DNA of 64,000 bases from CAZJVD01 sp964549505 (GCA_964549505.1 CAZJVD010000014.1:6078-70077), one strand, 5' to 3'; counted from the first letter of the stretch, positions 16,795-26,554 are shown. Made by a program: numbers and translations. Notes: generated from the sequence alone by a model not told the origin.

Positions 16795-17739
16795 GTGGCA
16801 AATACCTTTCAGAAGCCTGGCCCAGCGGGCGGAACCCTAGCTCGGATCATCGTTAAAAGCTTTCGGGAGCTTCAAACGGTTCGACCAGACTCTTGTTCCT
16901 ATATCCATAGCGCTTTTTCTGGAGGCACAGACTCGCTAGCCCTCACTCACTTGTTGGCCCACCATCTTAAAAAGAAAATCCCCCTTCAATCCCTAATCCA
17001 TATCAACCACTCCTGGAGGGGTTCGGATTCGGATGCTGATTTTTTGATCGCGAAGGCGACCGCGAAGGAGTGGGGACTACAGTTCTTTGGAAAGACAGTC
17101 CCACCCGAGAAAAGTTCCGGAGAGTCAGCCGAAGCGCGCGCACGTGCGGTTCGAAAGGGTTTCTTTCGTGAGGTGGCCACGTCGACACGTCCACTGGGCA
17201 CCGTACTCACGGCGCACACAGCGGACGATCTCGCTGAAACGGTTCTTTGGCGCATTCTGACCGGTACGCAGCGCACGCACGGAGCCGGCATTCTCACGTA
17301 CTCGGGCGTGGAGTTTCGACCGCTCTTAAGAGTTCGCAAGAAGATGTTGGAAGCTTATTTGAAGGAGGAAGGTCTCGTCGCACGTACGGACACGACCAAC
17401 AGCGACCCACGCTTTCTCCGCAATCGGATTCGTTTGCAGTTGATGCCTATCGTAGAGCAAATTTTTCCGCGTGCGATCGAACACCTTGTCGAGCTGGGGC
17501 TCGGACATCCCGCGAGCATGGGAGAACACGGTCCGGGGCAAGGTGACTTTCTCGAAGGCCTCCGCCAGGGATTGGCTGAAGAGAAAATAAAGCTAAGAAA
17601 ATCCCACTATCAGGCCCTGGCAAAGTTTGCCGACCTCGAAAAATCAAAGGGAAATCACGCACGCTCGCTGAGTCTACCGTCAGGTTGGGTTTTGAAGTGG
17701 AATTCAGCTAAAAAACGCGTTTCTGTGAACCGATCTTAA
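16795..17739 (+). CDS. tilS: tRNA(Ile)-lysidine synthase TilS, short form
   Basis: An N-type ATP pyrophosphatase with the PP-loop FSGGTDSLAL near residue 40, HINHSWRGSDSDADF and the HTADDLAETVLWRILTGT block that is diagnostic of TilS. It attaches lysine to C34 of tRNA-Ile(CAU) so that it reads AUA codons. At 314 residues it is shorter than the E. coli enzyme (about 430) and appears to lack most of the C-terminal tRNA-binding domain; short forms are known. It starts with GTG preceded by TAAGG. It sits directly upstream of ftsH, a gene pair conserved in many bacteria. Confidence 0.93.
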   Translation: MANTFQKPGPAGGTLARIIVKSFRELQTVRPDSCSYIHSAFSGGTDSLALTHLLAHHLKKKIPLQSLIHINHSWRGSDSDADFLIAKATAKEWGLQFFGKTVPPEKSSGESAEARARAVRKGFFREVATSTRPLGTVLTAHTADDLAETVLWRILTGTQRTHGAGILTYSGVEFRPLLRVRKKMLEAYLKEEGLVARTDTTNSDPRFLRNRIRLQLMPIVEQIFPRAIEHLVELGLGHPASMGEHGPGQGDFLEGLRQGLAEEKIKLRKSHYQALAKFADLEKSKGNHARSLSLPSGWVLKWNSAKKRVSVNRS

Positions 17740-17766
17740 CTCACGCTGGGGCTTGGACCGTGAGTT
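17738..17766 (+). other. Hairpin overlapping the tilS stop
   Basis: AACTCACG (17738-17745) and CGTGAGTT (17759-17766) form a perfect 8-bp stem with a 13-nt loop; the tilS stop codon overlaps the base of the 5' arm. There is no T tract, so it is unlikely to be a simple intrinsic terminator. It could protect the 3' end or tune the ftsH leader. Confidence 0.4.
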
Positions 17767-17807
17767 CCTGACATGATACGCTCGTCCTTAGTTATGGTGG
17801 AGAAACT

Positions 17808-19760
17808 ATGAAGGCCTCTCATAAAACATTCGCTCTGTGGCTCGTAATCATCCTCGTGTTCGCGGCGCTCTTTCGCGTGTTTGACCCGGGCAGCCGTGGT
17901 CGCAGCGAGATCAAGTTTAGTCAGTTCATTCAGGATGTAAAAGAAGGCAAGATCGAAGAAGTCACGTTTAAGTCCGACAACATCATTGTTGGAACCTATA
18001 AGGAACCGCACTCCCCTCCAGCGGATGCCTTAGCACCGGCAAATCCTGGCAAACCGGCACAGAAGACGCGCGAGTTTTCGACCGTAGGCGATACATCGAA
18101 CGCAAAAGTTTTTGAGATTCTCCAGGCCAATGGGCTGACGCCGAACTATGAGCGCGCCGAGAAGACGCCGATGTGGCAACAGATCGTGATCTCGTGGTTG
18201 CCGATGATTCTTTTGTTTCTGCTCTTTTTCTTGTTCATGCGCCAGCTTCAGGCCGGCGGTGGCAAAGCGATGTCCTTTGGTAAGTCGCGCGCGCGCATGC
18301 TCACCGAAGGAAAGAATAAGATCACGTTTAAAGACGTTGCTGGCGTCGAAGAAGCCAAAGAAGAACTCGAAGAGATCATCGCGTTTCTAAAAGATCCAAA
18401 GAAGTTTACGAAACTTGGCGGACGGATTCCTAAGGGCGTTTTGCTCATGGGACCTCCTGGAACAGGTAAGACGCTGCTGGCACGTGCGATTGCGGGCGAA
18501 GCAGGGGCTCCGTTTTTCTCAATCTCCGGCTCTGACTTTGTAGAAATGTTCGTTGGTGTCGGCGCTTCACGCGTCCGCGATCTTTTTGAACAAGGGAAGA
18601 AACACGCACCGTGCATTATCTTTATCGACGAAATCGATGCGGTCGGGCGCCATCGCGGCGCGGGACTCGGCGGCGGGCACGACGAACGCGAACAGACGTT
18701 GAACCAGCTTCTTGTTGAGATGGACGGTTTCGAGTCAAACGAAGGCGTGATTTTGATCGCTGCGACCAACCGTGTGGACGTTCTCGATCCGGCTCTCTTA
18801 CGACCAGGACGTTTTGATCGTCGCGTCGTGGTGAGTTTGCCCGATATCAAGGGCCGCGAAGAGATCCTAAAAGTTCACACAAAGAAAGTTCCGCTCACAC
18901 CGGGTGTCGATCTCTCGATTATCGCACGCGGAACACCTGGATTTTCGGGCGCGGATCTCGCCAATCTTGTTAACGAAGCAGCACTGATCGCGGCTCGAAT
19001 GAACAAGCGGTCGGTTTCGCTGTCCGATCTCGAAGGCGCAAAAGATAAAGTGCTCATGGGTGTGGAACGCAAGAGCATGGTTCTGTCCGACATGGAAAAG
19101 AAGACGACGGCCTACCACGAAGCCGGACATGCGCTGGTCGGTAAGAGTCTCGAAGGCACCGATCCGATCCACAAAGTCACGATCATCCCACGCGGACGCG
19201 CTCTGGGACTCACGCAGACGCTACCGAAGGAAGATCGCTTGAGCCTGGACAAGGTTAAGGCCGAGAACATGATCTCGTTCTTAATGGGTGGTCGAATTGC
19301 CGAAGAGCTTGTTCTGGACCAAAAGACGACAGGAGCTGGCAACGACATTGAACGCGCGACGGAGATCGCTCGCAAGATGGTTTGCGAATGGGGCATGAGT
19401 GACGTCCTTGGACCTCTGTCGTACGGCGCGAAGGAAGGCGAGATCTTCTTGGGCCGCGATATGACCCAGAGCCGTGACTTCTCGGAGCAGACGGCTCAAG
19501 TCATCGATCGCGAGATCCGAACCATCGTGGTTCGAAACTACGATCGCGCACGCAAGATTCTGGAAGAAAGACTTGCGACACTACACGCCCTTGCTGGAGC
19601 GTTGCTTGAATTTGAAACATTGACGGGTGACGAAGTGGATACGATTCTTCGCGGCGAGAAAGTCGTACGCAAGGAAGAGCCATCCACGCCAGAGGATTCG
19701 TCGTCGGGACAGATGAGCCCTGTCGGTGGCTCAGGAAACCCCACGCCCGTCCCGGCGTAA
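17808..19760 (+). CDS. ftsH: ATP-dependent zinc metalloprotease FtsH
   Basis: 650 residues: an N-terminal membrane segment ([16 protein letters not shown]), a periplasmic domain and a second membrane segment ([16 protein letters not shown]). The AAA+ module follows, with Walker A GPPGTGKT near residue 215, Walker [11 protein letters not shown] and the second region of homology [20 protein letters not shown]. The peptidase domain has the HEAGH zinc motif near residue 437. FtsH degrades misassembled membrane proteins and regulators such as LpxC in Gram-negative bacteria. The C-terminal tail is Ser/Pro rich. It is followed 30 nt later by cdaA. Confidence 0.98.
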   Translation: MKASHKTFALWLVIILVFAALFRVFDPGSRGRSEIKFSQFIQDVKEGKIEEVTFKSDNIIVGTYKEPHSPPADALAPANPGKPAQKTREFSTVGDTSNAKVFEILQANGLTPNYERAEKTPMWQQIVISWLPMILLFLLFFLFMRQLQAGGGKAMSFGKSRARMLTEGKNKITFKDVAGVEEAKEELEEIIAFLKDPKKFTKLGGRIPKGVLLMGPPGTGKTLLARAIAGEAGAPFFSISGSDFVEMFVGVGASRVRDLFEQGKKHAPCIIFIDEIDAVGRHRGAGLGGGHDEREQTLNQLLVEMDGFESNEGVILIAATNRVDVLDPALLRPGRFDRRVVVSLPDIKGREEILKVHTKKVPLTPGVDLSIIARGTPGFSGADLANLVNEAALIAARMNKRSVSLSDLEGAKDKVLMGVERKSMVLSDMEKKTTAYHEAGHALVGKSLEGTDPIHKVTIIPRGRALGLTQTLPKEDRLSLDKVKAENMISFLMGGRIAEELVLDQKTTGAGNDIERATEIARKMVCEWGMSDVLGPLSYGAKEGEIFLGRDMTQSRDFSEQTAQVIDREIRTIVVRNYDRARKILEERLATLHALAGALLEFETLTGDEVDTILRGEKVVRKEEPSTPEDSSSGQMSPVGGSGNPTPVPA

Positions 19761-19790
19761 ACGTAGTCAGGAGAGGGTAGCTCGAGGCGC

Positions 19791-20621
19791 GTGAAACAGC
19801 TCCTGGAACTCATCTCGACGAATTTAAGACTGATCGATCTTCTCGACGTCGTTCTCGTCGCGCTGATTATTTATCGTGTGTTGACGTTGATCAAAGGCAC
19901 ACGTGCAATGCAGATGATTACCGGCCTCGGTATCCTCGGCGTCGCGTTTCTGCTTTCCCAGAGCTTCAATCTTTTCACAACCCATTGGGTGCTCGGGCAC
20001 TTTTTTGACTATCTCATTTTGATCGTGATCGTACTTTTTCAGGACGATCTGCGACGCGGACTTACGTTTGTCGGGAGAAATCCGTTTTTTTCAACCGCGA
20101 CTCAGGTCGAAGAGATCGAACTCATCGAAGAGATCACGTCGGCATCGATACGAATGGCATCCGAACGGCGTGGTGCTTTGATTGTTTTAGAACGTGAGAC
20201 AGGGCTCAAGAATTTTATCGATACGGGTTCGCAGATTGATTCGCGCGTGAAATCTGAACTTTTGTTTTCGATCTTCTCACCGCATTCTCCGATTCACGAC
20301 GGAGCGGTGATTATTTCTGGTGGGCGTGTGGCTGCAGCAGGATGTTTTCTCCCGCTTTCGATGGATCCCGGTATCGACAAACGCTTCGGAACACGTCACC
20401 GCGCGGCTTTTGGAATCACGGAAGACACGGACGCGATCGTCATTCTGGTGAGTGAAGAAGTCGGCGCCGTTCATCTTATTAAGAGCGGAAAGATTACGAT
20501 GAATCTCTCCGAGCAAGATCTCCGACAGTGTCTGACAGCACTCTTAGACGTCCACGCCGGCCCAAACGGACTTCCCAAGCGCTTTAAAGGTTGGATCCAA
20601 TCGTTGCGAGGGCGGCAGTGA
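19791..20621 (+). CDS. cdaA: Diadenylate cyclase CdaA
   Basis: 276 residues with three N-terminal membrane helices and a DAC (DisA_N) catalytic domain. The two signature motifs are present: IHDGAVIISGGRV near residue 168 (DGA) and FGTRHRAAFGITEDTDA near residue 200 (RHR). It condenses two ATP to c-di-AMP, a second messenger linked to potassium, osmotic and cell-wall balance. The start is GTG at 19791 with GAGAGGG upstream. It overlaps the YbbR-domain gene and is followed by glmM, the classical cdaA-cdaR-glmM arrangement, so the products probably form a regulated membrane complex. Confidence 0.95.
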   Translation: MKQLLELISTNLRLIDLLDVVLVALIIYRVLTLIKGTRAMQMITGLGILGVAFLLSQSFNLFTTHWVLGHFFDYLILIVIVLFQDDLRRGLTFVGRNPFFSTATQVEEIELIEEITSASIRMASERRGALIVLERETGLKNFIDTGSQIDSRVKSELLFSIFSPHSPIHDGAVIISGGRVAAAGCFLPLSMDPGIDKRFGTRHRAAFGITEDTDAIVILVSEEVGAVHLIKSGKITMNLSEQDLRQCLTALLDVHAGPNGLPKRFKGWIQSLRGRQ

Positions 20622-21526
20622 AGTTATTTTCTTGGCTCACCGAAAATGCTGCGCTCAAGATCGTGGCGTTCGGAATCGCCTTTTTGCTTTGGGTGATTAT
20701 TTTGCGCAGTCAGAAGGTCGAGATCGAAAAGGAAATTCCGATTCGTGTAACGACGGCCGAAAACGTGATGCTTGGAAACGATGTTCCGAAGAAGGTGACC
20801 TTTCGCCTGCTCGGTCCGAAAGGGTTTCTCCAGCAGATCCTTGAAAAAAATGTCCGACCGATCGAAGTGAACCTCAAGGCGAGTCAGCCCGGGCTGATCA
20901 CGTATCGCTTTTTTCCTAACGATATCAGTGGGCTCCCGGCTAATGTTGAAGTGACTTCGATCAACCCAGCGACGCTCTTTGTGAGGCTCGAGGAAGCGCA
21001 GAGTCGCGAGCTTCCGGTGAAGCCAGAGTTGCTTGGAACCTTGCCCGATGGCTACCGGATCAAGCGCATTGCGGTTGAACCGCCCCTCGTCCGTATTCGG
21101 GGACCTCAGTCCCGGATTGATCGCATCAAGGAGATTCATCTTAAACCACTGGATGTATCTGAATTGACCAGCCGATTTGAAGGCGCCGTCGAAATCGACG
21201 CGGAACGCGCCAAGGTAGAACTCGAAGGCGATACGCCACGTCTCATCGTGGAAGTGGAAGAAGTCGAGTCCACCTTCAAAATCCGAAACGTTCCGGTCAC
21301 GGTTCGTTCCCAGCATCAGTTTTCGATCAGTGATCCGAAGGCCATTTTGTTCGTTCGTGCAACTGCCGGAAGCCTGCAGGGCTGGGATCAGACGAAGCTA
21401 TCGATTGAGCTCGACTTAAAGGCGCGAAAAAAGGGCCGCTATCAGGAGAAACTGAGGCCGGAGCTCCCGGCTGGAGTAAAGCTGGTGCGGACGGTCCCGG
21501 AACGCGTCACGGTCACTCTCTATTAG
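20618..21526 (+). CDS. cdaR: YbbR-domain protein, CdaA regulator CdaR
   Basis: The best start is the GTG at 20618 inside the cdaA stop (GTGA overlap), giving 302 residues with one N-terminal membrane helix (IVAFGIAFLLWVIIL) and then several YbbR repeats. The repeats include VEPPLVRIRGPQSRIDRI and a final VTVRSQHQFSISDPKAI unit on the periplasmic side. In Firmicutes CdaR binds CdaA and tunes c-di-AMP production; the same role is inferred here from gene order. Codon use matches the neighbours and the protein is intact. Confidence 0.88.
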   Translation: MKLFSWLTENAALKIVAFGIAFLLWVIILRSQKVEIEKEIPIRVTTAENVMLGNDVPKKVTFRLLGPKGFLQQILEKNVRPIEVNLKASQPGLITYRFFPNDISGLPANVEVTSINPATLFVRLEEAQSRELPVKPELLGTLPDGYRIKRIAVEPPLVRIRGPQSRIDRIKEIHLKPLDVSELTSRFEGAVEIDAERAKVELEGDTPRLIVEVEEVESTFKIRNVPVTVRSQHQFSISDPKAILFVRATAGSLQGWDQTKLSIELDLKARKKGRYQEKLRPELPAGVKLVRTVPERVTVTLY

Positions 21527-21577
21527 GTTACGCTCTATTAGCGAGCGTTTTTCTGTGGTAATCACGAACTTATCGAT

Positions 21578-22993
21578 ATGAGCCGACTTTTTGGGACCGA
21601 CGGCATTCGCGGACTTGCCAATGAATATCCGATGACCGGTGACTTAGCCATGGCTGTGGGACGCGCTGTCGCGCTCATGCTCCGTGAGCACCCCGAACTG
21701 TGCACGAAGAGCTCCTTGCCGGTCGGACTCAAGCCGCTGGAGTCACGTAAACCTGTCCGACGTCCCAAAGTGGTCGTTGGAAAAGACACCCGACTTGCGA
21801 ACTACATGATCGAGACAGCGATTGTCTCGGGGCTCTGCTCGATGGGTGCCGATGCGATCATCATCGGACCGCTGCCTACGCCCGGCGTTGCGTTTGTCAC
21901 ACAGAGTATGCGTGCGGACGCGGGTATCATGATCTCGGCATCGCACAATCCGTATCATGACACGGGTATTAAGATTTTCGGGTCGGACGGCTACAAGCTA
22001 CCCGACGCGTATGAAGAGAAACTCGAGAAGCTCGTTCAGGATTTCGATCTCAAGGGAGGTCTTCCGACGGGCGATCTCATCGGAAAAGCGTATCGGATCG
22101 AAGACGCGATCGGACGATACATTGTCTATCTCAAGACACTTTTACCGCGCGAACAAGATCTCTTGGGCATGCGCATTGTCGTCGATTGCGCCAATGGCGC
22201 CGCCTACAAAGTCGCTCCGCTCGTTTTCGAAGAGCTCGGTGCTGAAGTGATTCGCAAAGGCGTGGAACCCAACGGCCTCAATATCAACGAGAACTGCGGT
22301 GCGCTTCACCCTGAAGCTGTGGCAGCGGCGACAGCAGAGTACCGCGCTGACCTCGGTGTAGCACTGGACGGCGATGGCGATCGTTGTATCTTGTCAGACG
22401 AAAACGGCGAAATCGTCGACGGCGACCAGATGATTGGATTATGTGCGATCCAGATGCATCGCGAAGGACGTCTTGCGGGAAAAACCGTTGTGACGACCCC
22501 GATGTCCAATGTCGGCCTCGAACTCACGCTCAAGGATCATGGGATTCAGATGTTGCGCGCGAATGTCGGCGATCGATACGTCGTCGAAACGATGCGAAAG
22601 CACGGCCTCAATCTCGGTGGTGAGCAATCCGGACACTTGATCTTTACGGACCATGCTCGTACGGGAGATGGAATCGTAGCTGCACTCAAGGTGATTGAAG
22701 CGATGCGCACGACAGGAAAAACTCTATCGGAACTCAAGCGCGAGATTCGATTGCTACCTCAGTTTCGAACGGACGTACGGGTCTCGAAAAAACTTCCTCT
22801 CGAAGATATCCCGGACATTCGCGCTTCGATGGACCGCGCACGCAGTGAGCTTGAAAACAAGGGACGGATTTTTGTTCGGTACTCAGGTACAGAGCCACTG
22901 GCTCGAATTTTAGTTGAAGGCGAAGACGCACTCGCCATCGAGCGGATCGCCGGGGACGTAAGAACCGTCGTGCAAAGGCACCTAGGGGTGTAG
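21578..22993 (+). CDS. glmM: Phosphoglucosamine mutase GlmM
   Basis: 471 residues of the alpha-D-phosphohexomutase superfamily. It begins FGTDGIRGLANEYPMT and has the active-site phosphoserine loop ISASHNPYHDTGIKIF near residue 118, the metal site DGDGDRCIL near residue 263 and the phosphate-binding RYSGTEPLARIL near the C-terminus. It converts glucosamine-6-P to glucosamine-1-P for UDP-GlcNAc, feeding peptidoglycan and LPS synthesis. A segment of about 20 residues after residue 40 (SSLPVGLKPLESRKPVRRPK) is an insertion relative to the usual 445-residue enzyme. It forms a module with cdaA and cdaR. Confidence 0.97.
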   Translation: MSRLFGTDGIRGLANEYPMTGDLAMAVGRAVALMLREHPELCTKSSLPVGLKPLESRKPVRRPKVVVGKDTRLANYMIETAIVSGLCSMGADAIIIGPLPTPGVAFVTQSMRADAGIMISASHNPYHDTGIKIFGSDGYKLPDAYEEKLEKLVQDFDLKGGLPTGDLIGKAYRIEDAIGRYIVYLKTLLPREQDLLGMRIVVDCANGAAYKVAPLVFEELGAEVIRKGVEPNGLNINENCGALHPEAVAAATAEYRADLGVALDGDGDRCILSDENGEIVDGDQMIGLCAIQMHREGRLAGKTVVTTPMSNVGLELTLKDHGIQMLRANVGDRYVVETMRKHGLNLGGEQSGHLIFTDHARTGDGIVAALKVIEAMRTTGKTLSELKREIRLLPQFRTDVRVSKKLPLEDIPDIRASMDRARSELENKGRIFVRYSGTEPLARILVEGEDALAIERIAGDVRTVVQRHLGV

Positions 22994-22997
22994 TCCG

Positions 22998-23771
22998 ATG
23001 AGTGCAGCTGAGCCCACTCCACAGTCACCTCGGCTTGGCGTCAATATTGATCATATCGCGACGTTACGAGAGCTGCGGGGAACACCTTATCCTGATATTC
23101 TCTGGGCCGCACGCGCCGTTGCCGCTGGCGGTGCTGCAAGCTTAACGATTCACCTGCGCGAGGACCGACGACATATTCAGGATGCCGACGTAAAACTTCT
23201 CCGCGAACAGAGCCCTTTGCCGCTCAATCTCGAGATGTCCTGTGATCCCGAAATCGTCTCGATCGCACTGAAGATTCGCCCCGAGTGGGTTTGTCTTGTT
23301 CCCGAACGGCGCGAAGAAGTGACGACAGAAGGTGGTCTCGATCTGAAGAAAAATCGTCTGAAGATTCTCAAGACGATTGCTCGCCTCAAGAAGGAGAGAA
23401 TCAAAACCAGTCTCTTCGTCGAGCCGGCGTTACAGGCCGTACGCTCCGGACAAGCGCTCGGAGCCGATGCGCTCGAGTTTCACACGGGACGGTACGCAAA
23501 AGCCTCGCAGAGCAAGATGGCAAAGAAAGCCGAAAAAGAACTCGAGCGGCTCCAAGAAGCCGCTGGTTTTGCGGAACAGCTCGGCATGGGAGTACATGCG
23601 GGACACGGCATCGACTATGTCAACGTGCGCGATCTGGCTCGTTTGCGATCGATCAAACATCATCTTCTTTTCCAAGAGTTCAATATCGGGCATAGTATCG
23701 TCTGCAAAGCCACTGAAGTCGGACTAGAAACAGCCGTTCGTCAAATGAAAGTGCTCATTACCGCTCCATAG
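22998..23771 (+). CDS. pdxJ: Pyridoxine 5'-phosphate synthase PdxJ
   Basis: 257 residues, a TIM barrel with the opening LGVNIDHIATLRELRGTPYPD, the IHLREDRRHIQDADV block and the C-terminal phosphate-binding GVHAGHGIDYVNV. It condenses 1-deoxy-D-xylulose-5-phosphate with 3-amino-2-oxopropyl phosphate to make pyridoxine 5'-phosphate in the DXP-dependent vitamin B6 pathway. The start lies 4 nt after glmM. PLP made here would serve, among others, the cysteine desulfurase encoded 4 kb downstream. Confidence 0.96.
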   Translation: MSAAEPTPQSPRLGVNIDHIATLRELRGTPYPDILWAARAVAAGGAASLTIHLREDRRHIQDADVKLLREQSPLPLNLEMSCDPEIVSIALKIRPEWVCLVPERREEVTTEGGLDLKKNRLKILKTIARLKKERIKTSLFVEPALQAVRSGQALGADALEFHTGRYAKASQSKMAKKAEKELERLQEAAGFAEQLGMGVHAGHGIDYVNVRDLARLRSIKHHLLFQEFNIGHSIVCKATEVGLETAVRQMKVLITAP

Positions 23772-23800
23772 GATGCTTAGGGACACTTAGGAAAACCATC

Positions 23801-25396
23801 ATGATTCGAATCACGACTGCTAACGAAAACCGCGAGCTTGATCGAATTGCTGATCAAGAATATGGCATCGATGTACCGATGTTGATGGAAAACGCAGGGC
23901 GCGCGGCGGCTTCGGCGCTCCTCCATGACTTTCCGGGAGCGGGTATCGACACCGAGGTTCTTGTTTTTGCCGGCAAAGGCAATAACGCAGGCGACGCGTT
24001 CGTCGTCGCGCGACGCTTACTCTGCCTCGAGCGCAAAGTACGGATTTTCACGCTCTGTCCTCCCGGGTCTTACAAAGGGGCCTCGCGACGCAACCTCGAG
24101 ATCTTAGAACGTCTCAAAGCCAAGATTGTCGCGCTCGAAACGGGTACAGAACTGGCGTCTTTTTTTGAGAAGTCCAATCGCCGCTTCACGATTGTCGATG
24201 GGATTTTGGGCACCGGACTGAAGGGCGATCTCGAGGGGTTGTTCTACGACGTCGTTCAGGTCATCAACAAACAAGGTTTTTCTGAGGTTGTCGCGCTCGA
24301 TATACCTAGCGGAGTGAACGGCGATACGGGAGCCGTGCACGGAGCGTCGATTCAAGCCACGCTCACGGTGTCGTTTGGGTTTCCAAAGGTCGGACACTTC
24401 CTGCCGCCCGGCGCTTCTCGCCGGGGCCAGCTGGTGAACGTCGATATTTCGTTGCCTCCTCGCTTCCGCAAGGAAGGCGATAAGTTTCTCGTGACGATGG
24501 AGCCGATTGTGGCTCTCCTGAAGGATCGCGATCAATACGGACACAAGAACTCTTTTGGACACACGCTCCTGATTGGTGGAAGCCCTGGGCTGATGGGCGC
24601 GATCGCCATGTCCGCGCGTGCTGCTCATCGCATGGGTACGGGTCTCGTAACGATTGCCAGCTGGGAAGACTGTATTCCGATGCTCGCTCCCCGCATTCCT
24701 GATGAAACGATGGTGGTGCCGATCGTCACCGAAGGCCCCGCTGTCGAGACGTATAAGAAAATTCTACCGCGTTACACGAGTCTCGTACTTGGACCCGGTC
24801 TCGGAAAGCGTGAGAAGTCAGCTACCGTCATTGCCGGCGTGCTCGAAGCGTATCGCGGACCGATTGTACTCGATGCCGACGCTCTCAATGTTATCGCAAC
24901 GAATAATCTCTTCGATCATGTGCGCGATCGCCGCGCCCCCACGGTTCTAACACCACATCCGGGCGAGATGGCGCGTCTCCTCGGCGTTGAAAAAGCAGAA
25001 GTGCTCGCAGATCCCATCGCTTCGGTTCGAGCGCTGGCTGCTAAAACGCACGGAGTAGTACTTCTCAAGGGCGCCTGCACGATCATGGGGACGATCGACA
25101 ATGTCGTTTATCTCAATCACTATCCCAACGACGGGATGGCGACTGCAGGTAGTGGTGATGTACTTGCCGGAATGATCGGCGGACTGCTGGGACAGGAGCT
25201 CGAAGCGCTGGCCGGAACACGTCTCGGGGTTTACCTACACAGTCTTGCGGGGGCTCTGGCGGCTGATCTCAAAGGTCACCGCAGCATGACGGCTTCTGAC
25301 ATCATCGATGGTATTTCGAATGCCTTCCTCAAAATCAAAAAAACAAAAGAGAGCCAGCAACCGGGACCGGGCGCTGGCCGCGTTCGACTACTCTGA
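23801..25396 (+). CDS. nnr: Bifunctional NAD(P)HX epimerase / dehydratase Nnr
   Basis: 531 residues made of two domains. The N-terminal YjeF_N epimerase (about residues 1-215) has GKGNNAGDAFVVARRL and the DGILGTGLKGDL loop. The C-terminal ribokinase-like dehydratase has LVLGPGLGKREKS, LTPHPGEMARLLG and the catalytic ATAGSGDVLAGMIGGLL block. It repairs hydrated NADH and NADPH. It is often found next to tsaE, as here. The 3' end overlaps the tsaE frame by 77-89 nt depending on the tsaE start. Confidence 0.95.
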   Translation: MIRITTANENRELDRIADQEYGIDVPMLMENAGRAAASALLHDFPGAGIDTEVLVFAGKGNNAGDAFVVARRLLCLERKVRIFTLCPPGSYKGASRRNLEILERLKAKIVALETGTELASFFEKSNRRFTIVDGILGTGLKGDLEGLFYDVVQVINKQGFSEVVALDIPSGVNGDTGAVHGASIQATLTVSFGFPKVGHFLPPGASRRGQLVNVDISLPPRFRKEGDKFLVTMEPIVALLKDRDQYGHKNSFGHTLLIGGSPGLMGAIAMSARAAHRMGTGLVTIASWEDCIPMLAPRIPDETMVVPIVTEGPAVETYKKILPRYTSLVLGPGLGKREKSATVIAGVLEAYRGPIVLDADALNVIATNNLFDHVRDRRAPTVLTPHPGEMARLLGVEKAEVLADPIASVRALAAKTHGVVLLKGACTIMGTIDNVVYLNHYPNDGMATAGSGDVLAGMIGGLLGQELEALAGTRLGVYLHSLAGALAADLKGHRSMTASDIIDGISNAFLKIKKTKESQQPGPGAGRVRLL

Positions 25397-25844
25397 GCAC
25401 GAAACTCGAGAGGTAGCTGATCGCATTCTTGCGAAGATCAACGTTCCTGCTGGAAACGCGGCGTGGATTCTGTTGCAGGGCGAGCTTGGCGCCGGCAAGA
25501 CGACCTTGGCTCAGGCATTACTGGAGGCACTCGGGGTCACGGTTTCGCCAGGAGGAAGTCCCACGTTTCCGATTGCGCATGTGTACACGACCGGGACTTC
25601 GCTGCCGGTGATTCACGCAGACTTCTATCGCCTGGTACACGAAACCGAACTCGCCGAACGCGGCATCTTAGACACGATGTGGGATCCCAGCGCCTGGGTC
25701 CTGATCGAGTGGCCGGATCGATTTCCGGGATTTGTCACTCAGATTGCGAAACGCTCTTTGAAATCGAGCTTTGTGATCGAACTACGAGAAGCGAGCGACG
25801 ATCGCCGACATCTCGTTTTGAAGCGAAACAAGAGCACGCCTTAA
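25308..25844 (+). CDS. tsaE: tRNA threonylcarbamoyladenosine biosynthesis ATPase TsaE
   Basis: A small P-loop ATPase with Walker A GELGAGKTTLAQALLEALG, the switch region SPTFPIAHVY, and HADFYRL with EWPDRF further on, all typical of TsaE (YjeE). It works with TsaB and TsaD to add t6A at position 37 of tRNAs decoding ANN codons. Starts at 25308 or 25320 are the only in-frame options, and both lie inside nnr; the first about 25 residues (Lys/Ser/Arg rich) are an extension of the family core. The stop shares bases with the stop of the convergent minus-strand gene. Confidence 0.9.
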   Translation: MVFRMPSSKSKKQKRASNRDRALAAFDYSEHETREVADRILAKINVPAGNAAWILLQGELGAGKTTLAQALLEALGVTVSPGGSPTFPIAHVYTTGTSLPVIHADFYRLVHETELAERGILDTMWDPSAWVLIEWPDRFPGFVTQIAKRSLKSSFVIELREASDDRRHLVLKRNKSTP

Positions 25845-26554
25845 GCTGCAAGACCGATCGGTTCGGATTTGGCAACCGAGAGAATCGATAGAATCTCGGC
25901 GTTTTTCTTTTTTGCGGCCTCGCTGGTGAAAACGATCAAAAGTCCGCGACAGGCTTTTGTCGTGCCCACGCGAAAGATTTGACCGACCTCTCCGGAACGC
26001 AAACCAAGGCCGGAGCGTATCCACACTGGAGCGCCCTTCGTGAAGTCCGCAACACCAGTTTCAAGAAGCGCTTTCCAGATCTCTTTCGAAAACGCTGGAT
26101 TCCATGCGAGTCCGCGCCAGAACGGTTCTAAAATCCTGTCCCCATAGAAACCGGAAGCCAGAAACTTGGGAAGATCGCCAGAATTCTTGGGTTTCTCGAG
26201 TTGAACATACACGGCGCGATGCAGCCCTGAGGTTTTGAGAATCTTGATCGTCTGGGCGATCGGATGATCGTTGCCGTCAATCTTTGCGTCAATCCAGTGA
26301 TGAACCGGCCCCTGCTGGCCGGTAGCGGGCGTTGACGGTGGCACGCCAGCAAATGACTTCGTCTTCTCTTCGATAATCTTCGAGATCTCACCGATCGGAA
26401 TCTCGGGTAAGACCGGCGGTTTCTTCTCCTCAGCCACGGTGAGCTGCGTGCGCTCAAACTCCGGGTCACCTGGCGCCGGGAGCTTCTTACGTCGCAGCAG
26501 GGACGTGATGGAAGGAATCGTGTTACTCGTCTTATCAAATTCTTCTTTCGCCAT
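25841..26554 (-). CDS. Uncharacterised 237-residue protein
   Basis: Starts MAKEEFDKTSNTIPSITSLL. The first 90 residues are charged and Pro-rich and look disordered. The remainder (HHWIDAKIDGNDHPIAQTIK... to GLLIVFTSEAAKKKNAEIL) is compact alpha/beta with a WIRSGLGLRSGEVGQIFRVG stretch that could be a ligand-binding core. No signal peptide or membrane segment is seen, so it is probably cytosolic. I recognise no family. Its stop codon overlaps the tsaE stop (TTAA shared on the two strands). The promoter must lie in the 290-base gap before the Rrf2 gene, which it shares divergently. Confidence 0.65.
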   Translation of the reverse strand: MAKEEFDKTSNTIPSITSLLRRKKLPAPGDPEFERTQLTVAEEKKPPVLPEIPIGEISKIIEEKTKSFAGVPPSTPATGQQGPVHHWIDAKIDGNDHPIAQTIKILKTSGLHRAVYVQLEKPKNSGDLPKFLASGFYGDRILEPFWRGLAWNPAFSKEIWKALLETGVADFTKGAPVWIRSGLGLRSGEVGQIFRVGTTKACRGLLIVFTSEAAKKKNAEILSILSVAKSEPIGLAA

